This document shows, piece after piece, positions 34,972 to 44,513 of a stretch of 64,000 nucleotides of DNA. A program made the position numbers and the translations under genes. The stretch is from Gluconobacter oxydans (GTDB lineage Bacteria > Pseudomonadota > Alphaproteobacteria > Acetobacterales > Acetobacteraceae). Location: the NCBI RefSeq assembly GCF_006539685.1, contig NZ_BJNM01000007.1:1-64000 (forward strand), read 5' to 3'. A model generated the notes under the pieces. The model saw nothing but the letters and a program-made list of their open reading frames with translations, was not told the origin of the DNA and made no database searches. The stretch's first letter is position 1. Each line of letters begins with the position of its first letter.

Positions 34972-36383
34972 TGCGCCGTCCTGTTCTTTCCCGATCTTCC
35001 CTTTCCGTGAACCGCTCTATGGGGCGCCGAGGTCTTCTGCGGACGGCCTGCTCGGGCAGTGCTCTGGCCGTTCTGGGCGGGTGCAGCCTGTTCGAGGACG
35101 ACAAGAAGCCGCCTCTGGCCGGACATCGCGTGGACGTCCTGTCTACGGGCGCCGGGCTGACGGTCGATCATGACGATCATACGCCGATCAGCCTCGGCCC
35201 GGTCCAGCCGGTGCGGGAATGGCTGCAGGAAGGGGGGCGTCCGTCCCATGTCGCCGTGAATGCGGCATGGAATGGTCCGGATCTGGCCTGGAGCCATTCG
35301 GTCGGCGCGCCGACAGATCCGTCCAGCTTTCTGGCGACGATCGCGATCATGCCGACCAACCGTGGCGCCATCCAGTCACCGCCGGTCATCGGCAACGGTC
35401 ATATCTACACGACGGATGCGCAGGGCGTGGTGAAGGCCTGGACCTGGCCGGAACGCCGTCATGTCTGGACGCGTCAGCCGGCCACGGCCAGAAGCCGCTC
35501 GACCAATATTGGCGGCGGCCTCGCCCTCGATGGGGACACGCTCTACATTGTGGATGGTGTGGCTCAGGCCCTGGCCGTTGAAGCTCTGACGGGCAAGGTG
35601 AAATGGTGCGTCAGCACCGGAACGCCGGGCCGTTCCGCGCCCACGATCGCGGAAGGCCTCGTGGTCTTCGGAACGATCGACGAGCGTCTGATCGCGCTGA
35701 ACGCCAATACCGGCCATCAGGTCTGGACGTATCAGGCGACCGCATCCGACACGGTGATTTTCGGACAGTCCGCCCCGGCTTTCGTGGATGGCGTCATTCT
35801 CGCGGGCTTTGGCAGCGGCGATCTGGTGGCTCTGCGTGCGGCGTCGGGCGAGATGGTCTGGAGTGACAGTCTCGGCGGTTCCAACGGCATGGGCGCCATG
35901 CTCGACTTCTCCTGCATCCGGGGTGCTCCGGTCATCATGGACGGAACGGCCTATGCCGTGTCCATGTCCCGCGTGCTGGTGGCGATCGACATGCGCTCGG
36001 GCCGTCGTCTGTGGGAACGTGAGGTCAGTGGGCAGAGTCCTATGGCGATCTGTGGCGACTGGATGTATGTCCTGTCCACGGATCAGCAGATCGCCTGTCT
36101 GGATCGTCTGTCCGGGCATGTGCGCTGGATCACGCAGCTGCGTCGCTTCATCCGCGTTGACGTGGAAAAGGATGCGATTGCCTGGGTGGGTCCGCTTCTC
36201 GTGAACGGCAAGCTGATCTGCTTCTCCACCTTTCCGAAAGAAGGCATGGCTGTCCTGAATGCCGTGACCGGAAAACTTGAACTGACCCGTAAGACCCCCG
36301 CCCCGTGTCAGGTTCAGCCGATCGTCTGTGACGGTCATGTGCTGACCGTGTCCCAGGACGCCGTTCTGCGGGCCTATGGCTGA
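34971..36383 (+). CDS. bamB: outer membrane assembly lipoprotein BamB
   Basis: The protein has 470 residues. The leader contains MGRRGLLRTACSG and a lipobox LGGC near residue 38, so it looks like a Tat-type lipoprotein signal, unusual for BamB. The mature part is an eight-bladed PQQ-type propeller with repeated WTY/VWTRQ/LWERE blade ends. It is the BAM-complex subunit that supports insertion of beta-barrel proteins. The ATG at 34971 overlaps the preceding stop. The stop overlaps der by 8 bases (ATGGCTGA). Confidence 0.88.
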   Translation: MRRPVLSRSSLSVNRSMGRRGLLRTACSGSALAVLGGCSLFEDDKKPPLAGHRVDVLSTGAGLTVDHDDHTPISLGPVQPVREWLQEGGRPSHVAVNAAWNGPDLAWSHSVGAPTDPSSFLATIAIMPTNRGAIQSPPVIGNGHIYTTDAQGVVKAWTWPERRHVWTRQPATARSRSTNIGGGLALDGDTLYIVDGVAQALAVEALTGKVKWCVSTGTPGRSAPTIAEGLVVFGTIDERLIALNANTGHQVWTYQATASDTVIFGQSAPAFVDGVILAGFGSGDLVALRAASGEMVWSDSLGGSNGMGAMLDFSCIRGAPVIMDGTAYAVSMSRVLVAIDMRSGRRLWEREVSGQSPMAICGDWMYVLSTDQQIACLDRLSGHVRWITQLRRFIRVDVEKDAIAWVGPLLVNGKLICFSTFPKEGMAVLNAVTGKLELTRKTPAPCQVQPIVCDGHVLTVSQDAVLRAYG

Positions 36384-37767
36384 ACGAATGACCTCTGAGA
36401 ACCTGCCCGTTGTTGTTATTGCCGGGCGTCCGAATGTCGGGAAATCCACTCTGTTCAACCGGCTTGTCGGCCGCCGTCAGGCGATCGTCTCCGACATGCC
36501 GGGCGTCACGCGCGACCGCAAGGAGGGCGAGGCCCTTCTGCGTGGCCGCCGTGTCCGGCTGATTGATACGGCCGGGCTGGAGGAAGCCGCACCGGATACG
36601 CTGTACGGGCGGATGCGGGCTTCGTCCGAGTCTGCTGTTGCGATGGCGGATCTGGTGCTGTTCTGCATTGATGCGCGCTCGGGCATTACGCCTGCGGATG
36701 CGCATTTTGCGAGCTGGCTGCGCCGTCAGAACCGTCCGGTCCTGCTGATCGCCAACAAGGCGGAAGGGCAGGCGGGGACGAATGCGGCTCTTGAGGCCTA
36801 TTCGCTCGGGCTGGGAACGCCGCTGGCACTGTCTGCCGAGCATGGCGAAGGCATTGCCGATCTCATGGGTGAGATTGCCGAGCGTCTGCCGCCGGCGGAA
36901 AAATCCCGTCGTCGTGAGGCTCCGAAGGCCGAAGGCGAGGAAGACGAGCGTCCGGCCGGTCCGCTGCGTCTGGCGATCATTGGTCGTCCGAATGCGGGCA
37001 AGTCCACGCTGCTGAACTGCCTGCTGGGCGAAGAGCGGATGATCACGGGGCCGGAAGCAGGTCTGACGCGTGATTCCATTACGGTCGAACTGCATGACGA
37101 GCATGGCCCCATCCAGCTGGTCGATACGGCGGGGATGCGCAAGCGTGCCCGCGTTGAGCAGCATCTCGAAAAGATGTCCGTCTCGGCTTCCATCGAAGCC
37201 CTGAAAATGGCGGAAGTGGTCGTGCTGGTGATCGATGCGACTCTTGGCGTGCATGAGCAGGATCTCCAGATCGGCCGCCTGATCGAACGTGAGGGCCGGG
37301 CCTGCGTCATCGCGCTGAACAAGTGGGACGCGGTCGAGGACCGGAACGCGACCAAGAAGGCGATTCTGGACCGTTTGGAAATCTCGCTGGCCCAGGTGCG
37401 TGGCATTCCGGTCGTGACGTTCTCCGCGCTGACGGGAGCGGGCGTGCATCGTCTCCTTCCGGCTGTTCGGGAGGTTTACGAGATCTGGAACTCGCGCGTC
37501 TCCACGGGTGAACTGAACCGCTGGTTCGAGGATGCGCTTGAGCGGCATCAGCCGCCGCTCGTGGATGGCCGTCGTCTCAAGCTGCGTTACATGACGCAGG
37601 TGAAGGCACGTCCGCCGACATTCCTGCTGTTCGGCACGCGGGCGGAGCAGCTTCCGGATTCCTACAAGCGCTATCTCGTCAACGGACTGCGTGAAACGTT
37701 CCATATGCCGGGCGTTCCGGTGCGTCTGCAACTGCGTGGAACGAAAAATCCTTACGCGGAAAAGTGA
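36376..37767 (+). CDS. der: ribosome biogenesis GTPase Der (EngA)
   Basis: The protein has 463 residues. It has two tandem GTPase domains and a C-terminal KH-like domain, unique to Der. The first domain has GRPNVGKSTLFN, DTAGLE and NKAEG (the last weaker than the standard NKxD). The second, after a charged linker near residue 190, has GRPNAGKSTLLN, DTAGMRKRA and NKWD. The protein acts in late assembly of the 50S subunit. ATG at 36388 is a possible start with four fewer residues. Confidence 0.95.
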   Translation: MAERMTSENLPVVVIAGRPNVGKSTLFNRLVGRRQAIVSDMPGVTRDRKEGEALLRGRRVRLIDTAGLEEAAPDTLYGRMRASSESAVAMADLVLFCIDARSGITPADAHFASWLRRQNRPVLLIANKAEGQAGTNAALEAYSLGLGTPLALSAEHGEGIADLMGEIAERLPPAEKSRRREAPKAEGEEDERPAGPLRLAIIGRPNAGKSTLLNCLLGEERMITGPEAGLTRDSITVELHDEHGPIQLVDTAGMRKRARVEQHLEKMSVSASIEALKMAEVVVLVIDATLGVHEQDLQIGRLIEREGRACVIALNKWDAVEDRNATKKAILDRLEISLAQVRGIPVVTFSALTGAGVHRLLPAVREVYEIWNSRVSTGELNRWFEDALERHQPPLVDGRRLKLRYMTQVKARPPTFLLFGTRAEQLPDSYKRYLVNGLRETFHMPGVPVRLQLRGTKNPYAEK

Positions 37768-37815
37768 TTTTCTGTTCGTTTGGATATAGACCACACCCCT
37801 GATCGATCATTAATA

Positions 37816-37854
37816 CAGGACCGGCTGCTTCCGGTTTCGGAACGTTCGGTCCTG
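37816..37854 (+). promoter_or_regulatory. leader hairpin upstream of sugar transporter
   Basis: CAGGACCG (37816-37823) pairs with CGGTCCTG (37847-37854), enclosing an internal loop and a second stem TTCCG/CGGAA with a GTTT loop. It starts about 50 bases after der and ends 44 bases before the transporter start. No T-run follows. It may be a weak terminator of the der operon or a leader element. Confidence 0.35.
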
Positions 37855-37897
37855 TCCCCTTGAAGAAGGGTGTGTTTCGAGGGAGGTGACTACGGAT

Positions 37898-39310
37898 ATG
37901 GTTGGGATTGCTTCGTCTTCCAGTGAGGGGCCGTCCACGCAACAGCCCCGCAGCACGGCACGGGCGACAACCCTTGGTATTCTGGCAGCTCTGGCTGGAC
38001 TGATGTTCGGCCTTGATACCGGTGTCGTCGCCGGTGCGCTTCCATTCATTGCAACCGATTTCCATGCAGGCGATGCCCTTCAGGGCTGGATTGTCTCGTC
38101 GATGATGGCCGGGGCGACGGTCGGATCGCTGTTTGCAGGGCGGATCTCGGTCCGGTTCGGCCGCACGGGCGCCATGCTCGGGGCGGCGATCCTGTTCCTG
38201 CTCGGAACGCTGCTCTGCGCCCTGGCGCCGGGGCCTGCGATCATGATCGTCGGACGGCTTTTCCTTGGCCTCGCGGTCGGTGTGGCCGCCTTTGCCGCCC
38301 CGCTCTATATTTCCGAAATCACGGTTGAGTCCGTCCGTGGCGCCATGATTTCGTTCTATCAGCTCATGGTGTCGCTGGGGATTTTCCTCGCATTCGTTTC
38401 CGACAGCCTGCTGGCTTCGGGCGGCCACTGGCGCTGGATGCTCGGCGTCATGGCATTGCCGGCCAGTTTCTTTCTTGGAATCGTCCTGATCCTGCCCCAC
38501 AGCCCGCGCTGGCTGATGATGCGCGGGGAAAAGGAGCGTGCGCGGCGCGTCCTGCAGAGCCTGCGCTCGGATGAGGAAGTGGCCGAAGCGGAACTGGTCG
38601 ACATCCAGTCACGTCTGCAGAAGAGCAGCGATGCGGGTCTGGGGCTTTTCAGGAGCAACCCCAATTTCCGCCGGACGGTCTTCCTGGGCATGCTGCTCCA
38701 GATCATGCAGCAGCTCTCGGGGATCAACGCGCTTCTGTATTATGCCCCGCGCGTCTTTCAGGCAGCGCATTTCGGGACGAACGCGTCCATCTGGGCCACC
38801 ACGCTTGTGGGCCTGACGAACATGGCGCTGACCGGGGTGGCGATTGCTTGCGTCGACCGGTGGGGCCGGCGTCCTTTGCTGATCCTCAGCTGCGGTATCG
38901 CGGCATTTTCGCTGGCAGGGGTGGGAACATTGCTGGCCATCGGTGCGCAGAGCTTCGGGCTGCAGCTTCTGTTGTGCGGATTCGTTCTTCTGTTCGTGGC
39001 GGGTTTTGCCATTGGTGAAGGGCCGCTGGTCTGGACACTGTGCTCGGAAGTGCAGCCGACGCGGGGGCGGGATTTCGGGATCGGCTGTTCCACAGTGACC
39101 AACTGGGCCGCGAACTGGGCCATTTCCAACATGTTCCCGCTGGGCATGGCGATGATGGGAGCCTCCTCCACGTTCCTGATGTTTGCCGTCTTCAATGGTC
39201 TTTTCATTCTTGTGACCGTATTGTTCGTCCCCGAAACGAAAGGCGTCTCGCTCGAGAGGCTGGAAGCCAATCTTTTTGCAGGCACGCGCCTGCGTGATCT
39301 GGGGCGGTGA
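37898..39310 (+). CDS. MFS sugar porter (galactose:H+ symporter type)
   Basis: The protein has 470 residues with 12 predicted membrane segments. GLMFGLDTGVVAGALPFI, GRISVRFGRTGAML, the RWL motif HSPRWLM, QQLSGINALLYYAPRVF, and PETKGVSLERLE form the full set of sugar-porter signatures. The family brings hexoses, pentoses or polyols in with protons. The ATG at 37898 has GGAGG about ten bases before it; the GTG at 37886 lies inside that site and was rejected. A DHA2 exporter follows after 4 bases, which pairs uptake and efflux. Confidence 0.9.
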   Translation: MVGIASSSSEGPSTQQPRSTARATTLGILAALAGLMFGLDTGVVAGALPFIATDFHAGDALQGWIVSSMMAGATVGSLFAGRISVRFGRTGAMLGAAILFLLGTLLCALAPGPAIMIVGRLFLGLAVGVAAFAAPLYISEITVESVRGAMISFYQLMVSLGIFLAFVSDSLLASGGHWRWMLGVMALPASFFLGIVLILPHSPRWLMMRGEKERARRVLQSLRSDEEVAEAELVDIQSRLQKSSDAGLGLFRSNPNFRRTVFLGMLLQIMQQLSGINALLYYAPRVFQAAHFGTNASIWATTLVGLTNMALTGVAIACVDRWGRRPLLILSCGIAAFSLAGVGTLLAIGAQSFGLQLLLCGFVLLFVAGFAIGEGPLVWTLCSEVQPTRGRDFGIGCSTVTNWAANWAISNMFPLGMAMMGASSTFLMFAVFNGLFILVTVLFVPETKGVSLERLEANLFAGTRLRDLGR

Positions 39311-39314
39311 GAGA

Positions 39315-40703
39315 ATGACGGTGACGACGGAAGACGGTCCTCAAGAAGAGTACGACGCTAAACGCCATGCCGGGCTTTATGGAGCCCAGCGCCTCAAGGC
39401 GATGTCGGCCGTGCTTCTGGCGCTCCTTCTGTCGGTTCTGGATTATGCGATCGCCAATGTGGCCCTGCCGCTGATTGCGCAGGACCTGCATGCGTCGTCC
39501 TCACGGGCCATCTGGGTCGTGAATGCTTATCAGCTGGCCAATCTGTCATGCCTTCTGCCACTGGCCTCGCTGGGCGCGCGCGTCGGGTTTGCGCGACTGA
39601 GCCAGCTCGGGATTTTCCTGTTCCTGATCGCGTCCGTCGCCTGTGCGCTGTCTCAGAACCTGCTGGAGCTGACGCTCGCGCGGGCGCTGCAGGGAGTTGG
39701 CGGCGCCTGCATCATGAGTGTGAATATCGCGCTCGTCCGTTTCATCTACCCGCATAAGGAACTGGGGCGCGGGATTGCCTTGAACGGGCTGTTCGTGGGC
39801 CTCGGCGTGGCGCTTGGGCCGTCCCTGGGGTCGCTGATCCTGTCCGTTGCGAGCTGGCCGTGGATTTTCTGGATCAATCTGCCGCTGGCCCTCGCGGCTC
39901 TGGCTCTGGCCCATGCCGCACTGCCGCAGACACCACGGAGCGATATTCCGACCGATATGGTCGGCTCCCTGCTGACCGTGGCTTCATTTGCGCTGACCGG
40001 TGTGGGGCTCGACGGGCTGATGCATGCCGATTTCCTGTCCGGCGCGGCTGTTACGGTTGCGGGTGTGCTGTGCTGGGCCATGCTGCTGCATTATCAGCGC
40101 GAGAGGCTGGAGCCGATCGTGCCGGTTGATCTGCTGGCGCGCAGGCCGTTCCTGCTGGCCTGTCTGGTCGGGTTTCTGGGGTTTGTGGCCTCCAATCTTT
40201 ATATCGTGGCGATGCCGTTCACGCTGGCGACCGCGTTTCACCGCGGGCCCGGGACAATCGGTCTTCTGATTGCGCCCTGGGCTGTCGGGGTGGCGACGAT
40301 GTCCTTTGTGGTCAGCCGTCTGGCGGATCGTTTTCCGGCGTCGGTGCTGTCCTCGATCGGTCTGCTCATTACGGCGAGCGGATTCTGTCTGCTGTGGTTT
40401 CTGCCGACGGATGCCGGCAACTGGGCCATCGCCTGGCGGACGCTGTTTGCCGGATGCGGGTTCGGGCTGTTCCAGCCGCCCAATAACCGCGCAATCATGG
40501 TGACCGCGCCTCCGGGCCGTGAGGGCGGGGCGAGCGGCATGCTCTCCGTTGCGCGGCTGGGTGGGCAGACAACGGGGGCTCTGCTCGTGGCTGGACTGTT
40601 TACGGTCTTTCCCCATCCGGCCTTCATCTGCCTGGGGGCGGCGATGATGGCGGCGCTGACGGGATCCGCGCTCAGCCTGGGACGGAAATATCTCGCAGCC
40701 TGA
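39315..40703 (+). CDS. MFS multidrug exporter, DHA2 (14-segment) family
   Basis: The protein has 462 residues. It opens with SVLDYAIANVALPLIAQDL, the conserved first helix of EmrB/QacA-type exporters, and continues with IWVVNAYQLA, LARALQGVGGA and about 14 membrane segments. The likely role is proton-driven export of drugs or metabolites; the substrate is unknown. The ATG at 39315 lies 4 bases after the sugar porter stop. Its last 32 bases overlap the convergent methyltransferase gene. Confidence 0.85.
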   Translation: MTVTTEDGPQEEYDAKRHAGLYGAQRLKAMSAVLLALLLSVLDYAIANVALPLIAQDLHASSSRAIWVVNAYQLANLSCLLPLASLGARVGFARLSQLGIFLFLIASVACALSQNLLELTLARALQGVGGACIMSVNIALVRFIYPHKELGRGIALNGLFVGLGVALGPSLGSLILSVASWPWIFWINLPLALAALALAHAALPQTPRSDIPTDMVGSLLTVASFALTGVGLDGLMHADFLSGAAVTVAGVLCWAMLLHYQRERLEPIVPVDLLARRPFLLACLVGFLGFVASNLYIVAMPFTLATAFHRGPGTIGLLIAPWAVGVATMSFVVSRLADRFPASVLSSIGLLITASGFCLLWFLPTDAGNWAIAWRTLFAGCGFGLFQPPNNRAIMVTAPPGREGGASGMLSVARLGGQTTGALLVAGLFTVFPHPAFICLGAAMMAALTGSALSLGRKYLAA

Positions 40704-41340
40704 AGAGCGTGGTGGCGCGCTGGTCCGCGCTTTCCAGCTCCTGTGTGACGGGAACGGTCTGCCGGGTCAGCACTTCGAGCGGCATTGACGGCGCATAGTG
40801 TCGGCCCGGATCGCAGAGCCAGACTTCGCAGGTTTTCGAACATTCCAGCAGCCAGGGCACGATCCGCGCCGCCATAGCCTCGTTGTAACAGACGTCTCCG
40901 ATCACCAGCAGGTCACAATCGGGAATCGTTCCGATCAGGTCTCCGGCGACGGGGGCGATGGTCACGCTGTTGAGGCGTGCATTCAGAGCCGTGGCTTCCA
41001 GCGCCATGGGGTCGATATCGTTGGCCTGTACATCGGATGCACCCGACAGGGCCGCGGCAATGGCGGCGAGACCGCATCCGCAGGCTACATCCAGAACACG
41101 GCGCCCCCGGACATGCCCGGGATTATCGAGAATGAAGCGTGCGATGAGCTGGCTGCCGGGCCATGCGAAGGCCCAGAAGGGCGGTTCGATGCCGATCTGT
41201 TCGAGATAGACTTCGCTGGCCTGCCAGATGGGGGTGATTTCGGTCGCCAGATGCAGGGAAATCTCCGGCACGAGCGTGGCCTGTGCGATGGCAGTGTTGT
41301 CGCGGATGAAACCGGCGGGATCGCTCAGGGCCGTGCTCAT
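40672..41340 (-). CDS. class I SAM methyltransferase (ETF-beta lysine methyltransferase-like)
   Basis: The protein has 222 residues. PPFWAFAWPGSQLIARFIL precedes SAM motif I (LDVACGCGLAAIAAA), then VQANDIDPMALEA for the ribose and CDLLVIGDVCYN in the active-site region. This arrangement matches the METTL20/ETFKMT group, which methylates a lysine of electron transfer flavoprotein beta, also seen in alphaproteobacteria. The older annotation of these as nicotinamide N-methyltransferase-like is less specific. Its start overlaps the ubiA stop as ATGA. Confidence 0.75.
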   Translation of the reverse strand: MSTALSDPAGFIRDNTAIAQATLVPEISLHLATEITPIWQASEVYLEQIGIEPPFWAFAWPGSQLIARFILDNPGHVRGRRVLDVACGCGLAAIAAALSGASDVQANDIDPMALEATALNARLNSVTIAPVAGDLIGTIPDCDLLVIGDVCYNEAMAARIVPWLLECSKTCEVWLCDPGRHYAPSMPLEVLTRQTVPVTQELESADQRATTLFRLRDISVPG

Positions 41341-42254
41341 CCGAAAAGTCTTGCGGCGACAAACCCTGCGGCCAGCACGAATCCGATGGGCACGTTACGG
41401 CGGAACTCCTTAAGGCAGGCCGGAGCGTCATAAGGGTTCAGCGCGCGGGCCTGCTGGAGCAGCAGGGCGGTCGCCAGGGCAAGGAACGGCCAGAAAGTCC
41501 AGTGCAGATGCGCGTGGATGGCGACGAGTGCCAGCGCCAGAAGCATGAGGCTGTAGCAGGTGGCGATGAACGGGCGGGCGCTCTTTTCCATAAGACGCGA
41601 CGTGGAGCGGACGCCGATGCGGGCGTCGTCGTCCATGTCCTGAAAGCCGTAGATCGTGTCGAATCCGAGCTGCCAGAGAATGACGGCGCCATAGAGCAGC
41701 AAGCCGTTGCCATCCAGTGTGCCGGCGGCCGCGGCATATCCCATCGGCGCGCCGAATCCGAAGGTGAACCCCATGACGAGCTGTGGCCACCAGGTGACGC
41801 GCTTGGCGGCCGGATACAGAGCAACCAGCAGGAGCGCGAGCGGGGCGAGCGCCCAGCAGACGGGCGGCAGGCAGACCAGCACGCCCAGCCCGATCAACAG
41901 CAGGACGGCCAGGAGGAGCAGGCCCTGTTTCAGGGACAGTGCGCCGCTGGCGAGCGGGCGGCCAGCAGTGCGGGCGACCTTGGCGTCGATGTCGCGGTCC
42001 CAGATGTCGTTCACGACGCAGCCGGCCGAGCGCATGACAAGCGAGCCGAAGGCGAACAGGGCCGTGTCGATCAGGCGCGTCTGAAGCGATGCATGGGGTG
42101 CAAGGAACAGGCCCCACACGCCGGGCAGGAACAGGAGCCATGTTCCGACCGGGCGGTCGAGACGGGCGAGCAGGGCGTAGGAGCGCCATGGCTCGGGCAG
42201 GCGCGCAATGCGGCCGGTCAGCTGGATATCGGTATGGGCGCGGGTCTGGCTCAT
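41337..42254 (-). CDS. ubiA: 4-hydroxybenzoate polyprenyltransferase
   Basis: The protein has 305 residues with about eight or nine membrane segments. It prenylates 4-hydroxybenzoate in ubiquinone synthesis. The two Asp-rich prenyl-diphosphate/Mg motifs are present: NDIWDRDIDAKVARTAGRPLASG and GFQDMDDDARIGVRST. The ATG at 42254 is preferred to a TTG at 42290. The gene is divergent from rsmE with about 60 bases between, and the methyltransferase gene is coupled downstream. The long-chain prenyl synthase that would feed it is probably the one at 62782. Confidence 0.93.
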   Translation of the reverse strand: MSQTRAHTDIQLTGRIARLPEPWRSYALLARLDRPVGTWLLFLPGVWGLFLAPHASLQTRLIDTALFAFGSLVMRSAGCVVNDIWDRDIDAKVARTAGRPLASGALSLKQGLLLLAVLLLIGLGVLVCLPPVCWALAPLALLLVALYPAAKRVTWWPQLVMGFTFGFGAPMGYAAAAGTLDGNGLLLYGAVILWQLGFDTIYGFQDMDDDARIGVRSTSRLMEKSARPFIATCYSLMLLALALVAIHAHLHWTFWPFLALATALLLQQARALNPYDAPACLKEFRRNVPIGFVLAAGFVAARLFG

Positions 42255-42316
42255 GGGAGATGTGATGCTGCGCGGACATGCTTCCGTCAATGGGCGAGGC
42301 GCGCTATCGGAAAAGG

Positions 42317-43042
42317 ATGAACCGATCCGACCCCCGTCTTTACGTCCCTGCGTCTGAAACAGCCTTCGTGGAAGGCCAGACCATCCCGCTTCCTTCCGGG
42401 CAGGCGCATTATCTGGGCAATGTCATGCGGCAGGGCGTGGGCAGCGCTGTCCGGGTGTTCAATGAGCGGGACGGCGAGTGGGCAGCAGAGATCGCGTCCC
42501 TGAAAAAGGACAAGGGAAGTGTTCTGCTGCATCGCTGCGAGCGGACTCCGGCGCCGACGGACGGTGTGGAACTGCTGTTTGCCCCGCTCAAGCGGGATGC
42601 GACGGAACTTGTCATCCGTATGGGAACCGAACTGGGTGTGACGCGCTTTCGGCCGGTTGTGACGGAGCGGACCAATACGCACCGGCTCAATCTGGAGCGG
42701 CTGTCGCTCATTGCGACCGAAGCGGCCGAGCAGTGCGAACGACTGGATATTCCGGAGATCCTGCCGCCTGAGTCGCTGCGGGTGGTGCTGGCGGGGTGGC
42801 CGGACGATCGTCCGCTGTTTGCCGCGCTTGAGCGCCGTCCGGGTGAGGATGCGGGGGTGCAGGCCGCGGCCCTGCTGATCGGGCCGGAGGGGGGCTTTTC
42901 CGAGGCGGAAGTGGAGCTTCTGCGGCGGCATGCTGCTGTTCATGCACTCAGCCTGGGGCCGCTGGTGCTGCGGGCGGAGACGGCCGTGTGTGCGGGGCTG
43001 TCCCGTCTGGCGGCGAGGGCTGAGGATGCCGCCCGAGGGTGA
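42317..43042 (+). CDS. rsmE: 16S rRNA m3U1498 methyltransferase
   Basis: The protein has 241 residues. It has an N-terminal PUA-like domain (LYVPASE, HYLGNVMRQGVG) and a C-terminal SPOUT knot domain with LLIGPEGGFSEAEVELL and LSLGPLVLRAETA. It methylates U1498 of 16S rRNA in assembled 30S subunits. The ATG at 42317 follows GGAAAAGG; a start at 42278 would add 13 non-conserved residues. gshA follows 67 bases later, an arrangement often seen in this class of bacteria. Confidence 0.93.
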   Translation: MNRSDPRLYVPASETAFVEGQTIPLPSGQAHYLGNVMRQGVGSAVRVFNERDGEWAAEIASLKKDKGSVLLHRCERTPAPTDGVELLFAPLKRDATELVIRMGTELGVTRFRPVVTERTNTHRLNLERLSLIATEAAEQCERLDIPEILPPESLRVVLAGWPDDRPLFAALERRPGEDAGVQAAALLIGPEGGFSEAEVELLRRHAAVHALSLGPLVLRAETAVCAGLSRLAARAEDAARG

Positions 43043-43109
43043 CAGAATCGTCGAACCTGCTACAGTTCAATCATTATCGAACAACGAATTCAGACCGAGG
43101 CCAAACGCC

Positions 43110-44486
43110 ATGTCCAATCCCGGCACGTCCAATACTGCGTCGATCGAAAGCCGGGCGCAGCTCGTCGAGGCGATCGCGCGTGGTTGCAAACCGCAATCGG
43201 AATGGAAGATCGGCACCGAACATGAAAAATTCGGTTTTGTTCTTCCTCATGCTGCTGAAGGACGCGAACCGCTCTCCCCGCCGCCTTACGAGCCGCGCGG
43301 AATCGGAGCACTGCTGGAGAAGCTTCAGGGACCGGACTGGGCGCCGATCATGGACGGTGAGAACCTGATTGGTCTGAAGGGCCAGAACGCACAGGCAGGA
43401 CGGGCGATCTCGCTTGAGCCGGCCGGGCAGTTCGAGCTTTCGGGCGCGCCGGTTGTCTCGATTCAGGAAACCGAAGCGGAAATGCAGGCGCATTTCGATC
43501 AGGTGCGTGGTCCGGCTGCGGAACTCGGGCTTGGCTTCCTGCCGTTCGGTTTTCAGCCGCTCTGGCCTCGCGATGCCATGCCGTGGATGCCCAAGAGCCG
43601 CTATGCGATCATGCGCAACTACATGCCGAAAGTCGGTTCGCTCGGCCTCGACATGATGACGCGGACCTGCACGGTTCAGGTCAATCTTGATTTCAGCGAT
43701 GAAGCCGACATGGCGCGCAAGATGCGCGTGTCGCTGGCACTTCAGCCCGTGGCGACTGCGCTGTTTGCGAACTCGCCTTTCGTCGAGGGCAAGGCCAATG
43801 GCCTGCTGTCCAACCGTGCACGGATCTGGACGGATACGGACAACCAGCGTTCGGGACAGCCTTCGGTGTTCTTCGAGGACGGGTTCGGTTTCGAGCAGTA
43901 TGTGGACTGGGCGCTGGACGTGCCGATGTATTTCGTCTCGCGGGACGGAAAGAACATCGACGTTGCCGGCTGCTCTTTCCGGCGCTGGCTGGCGGGCGAT
44001 GTGCAGGAACCGCTGAAGGGCCTGACGCCGACAGTCGGGGATTTCGAAGATCATCTGACGACGGTGTTCCCGGATGTGCGTCTCAAGCAGTTTCTTGAAA
44101 TGCGCGGCGCGGATGCGGGCAAGCTGGAAATGATGGTGGCGCAGTCGGCCCTGTGGGTCGGTCTGCTTTACGATCCCGCCACGCTGGAAGCGGCCGAGAA
44201 GCTGGTGCGTGAGCAGCCCTGGAGCGTGTATCAGCAGCTTCGGGCCGAAGTGCCGCGTCTGGGGCTGGATGCCGCGTTCCCGGGTGGTCTGAAACCGTTT
44301 GCCAAGCGCGTGGTTGAACTGGCCGAGCAGGGTCTGCGGGCGCGTGTGCGCAATGAGGCCGGGTATCTCGATCCGCTGCATCTGATTGCGGATGGCGGTC
44401 CGAATCAGGCCCAGTACTGGCTGGACCTGTATAACGGTGCCTGGGGCCAGAGCGTGAAGCCGCTCTTTACCGAAGCCGCCATCTGA
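43110..44486 (+). CDS. gshA: glutamate-cysteine ligase (class II, plant/alphaproteobacterial type)
   Basis: The protein has 458 residues. It catalyses the first step of glutathione synthesis. WKIGTEHEKFGF is the Glu-binding/ATP start of the family, with LEPAGQFELSGAPV, MRNYMPKVGSLGLDMM and CTVQVNLDFSDE as further blocks. This is the type found in plants and alphaproteobacteria rather than E. coli GshA. The frame is open further upstream, but the ATG at 43110 lies just before the conserved region. It fits the glutathione transferase at the window's left edge. Confidence 0.92.
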   Translation: MSNPGTSNTASIESRAQLVEAIARGCKPQSEWKIGTEHEKFGFVLPHAAEGREPLSPPPYEPRGIGALLEKLQGPDWAPIMDGENLIGLKGQNAQAGRAISLEPAGQFELSGAPVVSIQETEAEMQAHFDQVRGPAAELGLGFLPFGFQPLWPRDAMPWMPKSRYAIMRNYMPKVGSLGLDMMTRTCTVQVNLDFSDEADMARKMRVSLALQPVATALFANSPFVEGKANGLLSNRARIWTDTDNQRSGQPSVFFEDGFGFEQYVDWALDVPMYFVSRDGKNIDVAGCSFRRWLAGDVQEPLKGLTPTVGDFEDHLTTVFPDVRLKQFLEMRGADAGKLEMMVAQSALWVGLLYDPATLEAAEKLVREQPWSVYQQLRAEVPRLGLDAAFPGGLKPFAKRVVELAEQGLRARVRNEAGYLDPLHLIADGGPNQAQYWLDLYNGAWGQSVKPLFTEAAI

Positions 44487-44513
44487 TTTTACGAGACGGG
44501 ATCTGCTGCCTAC

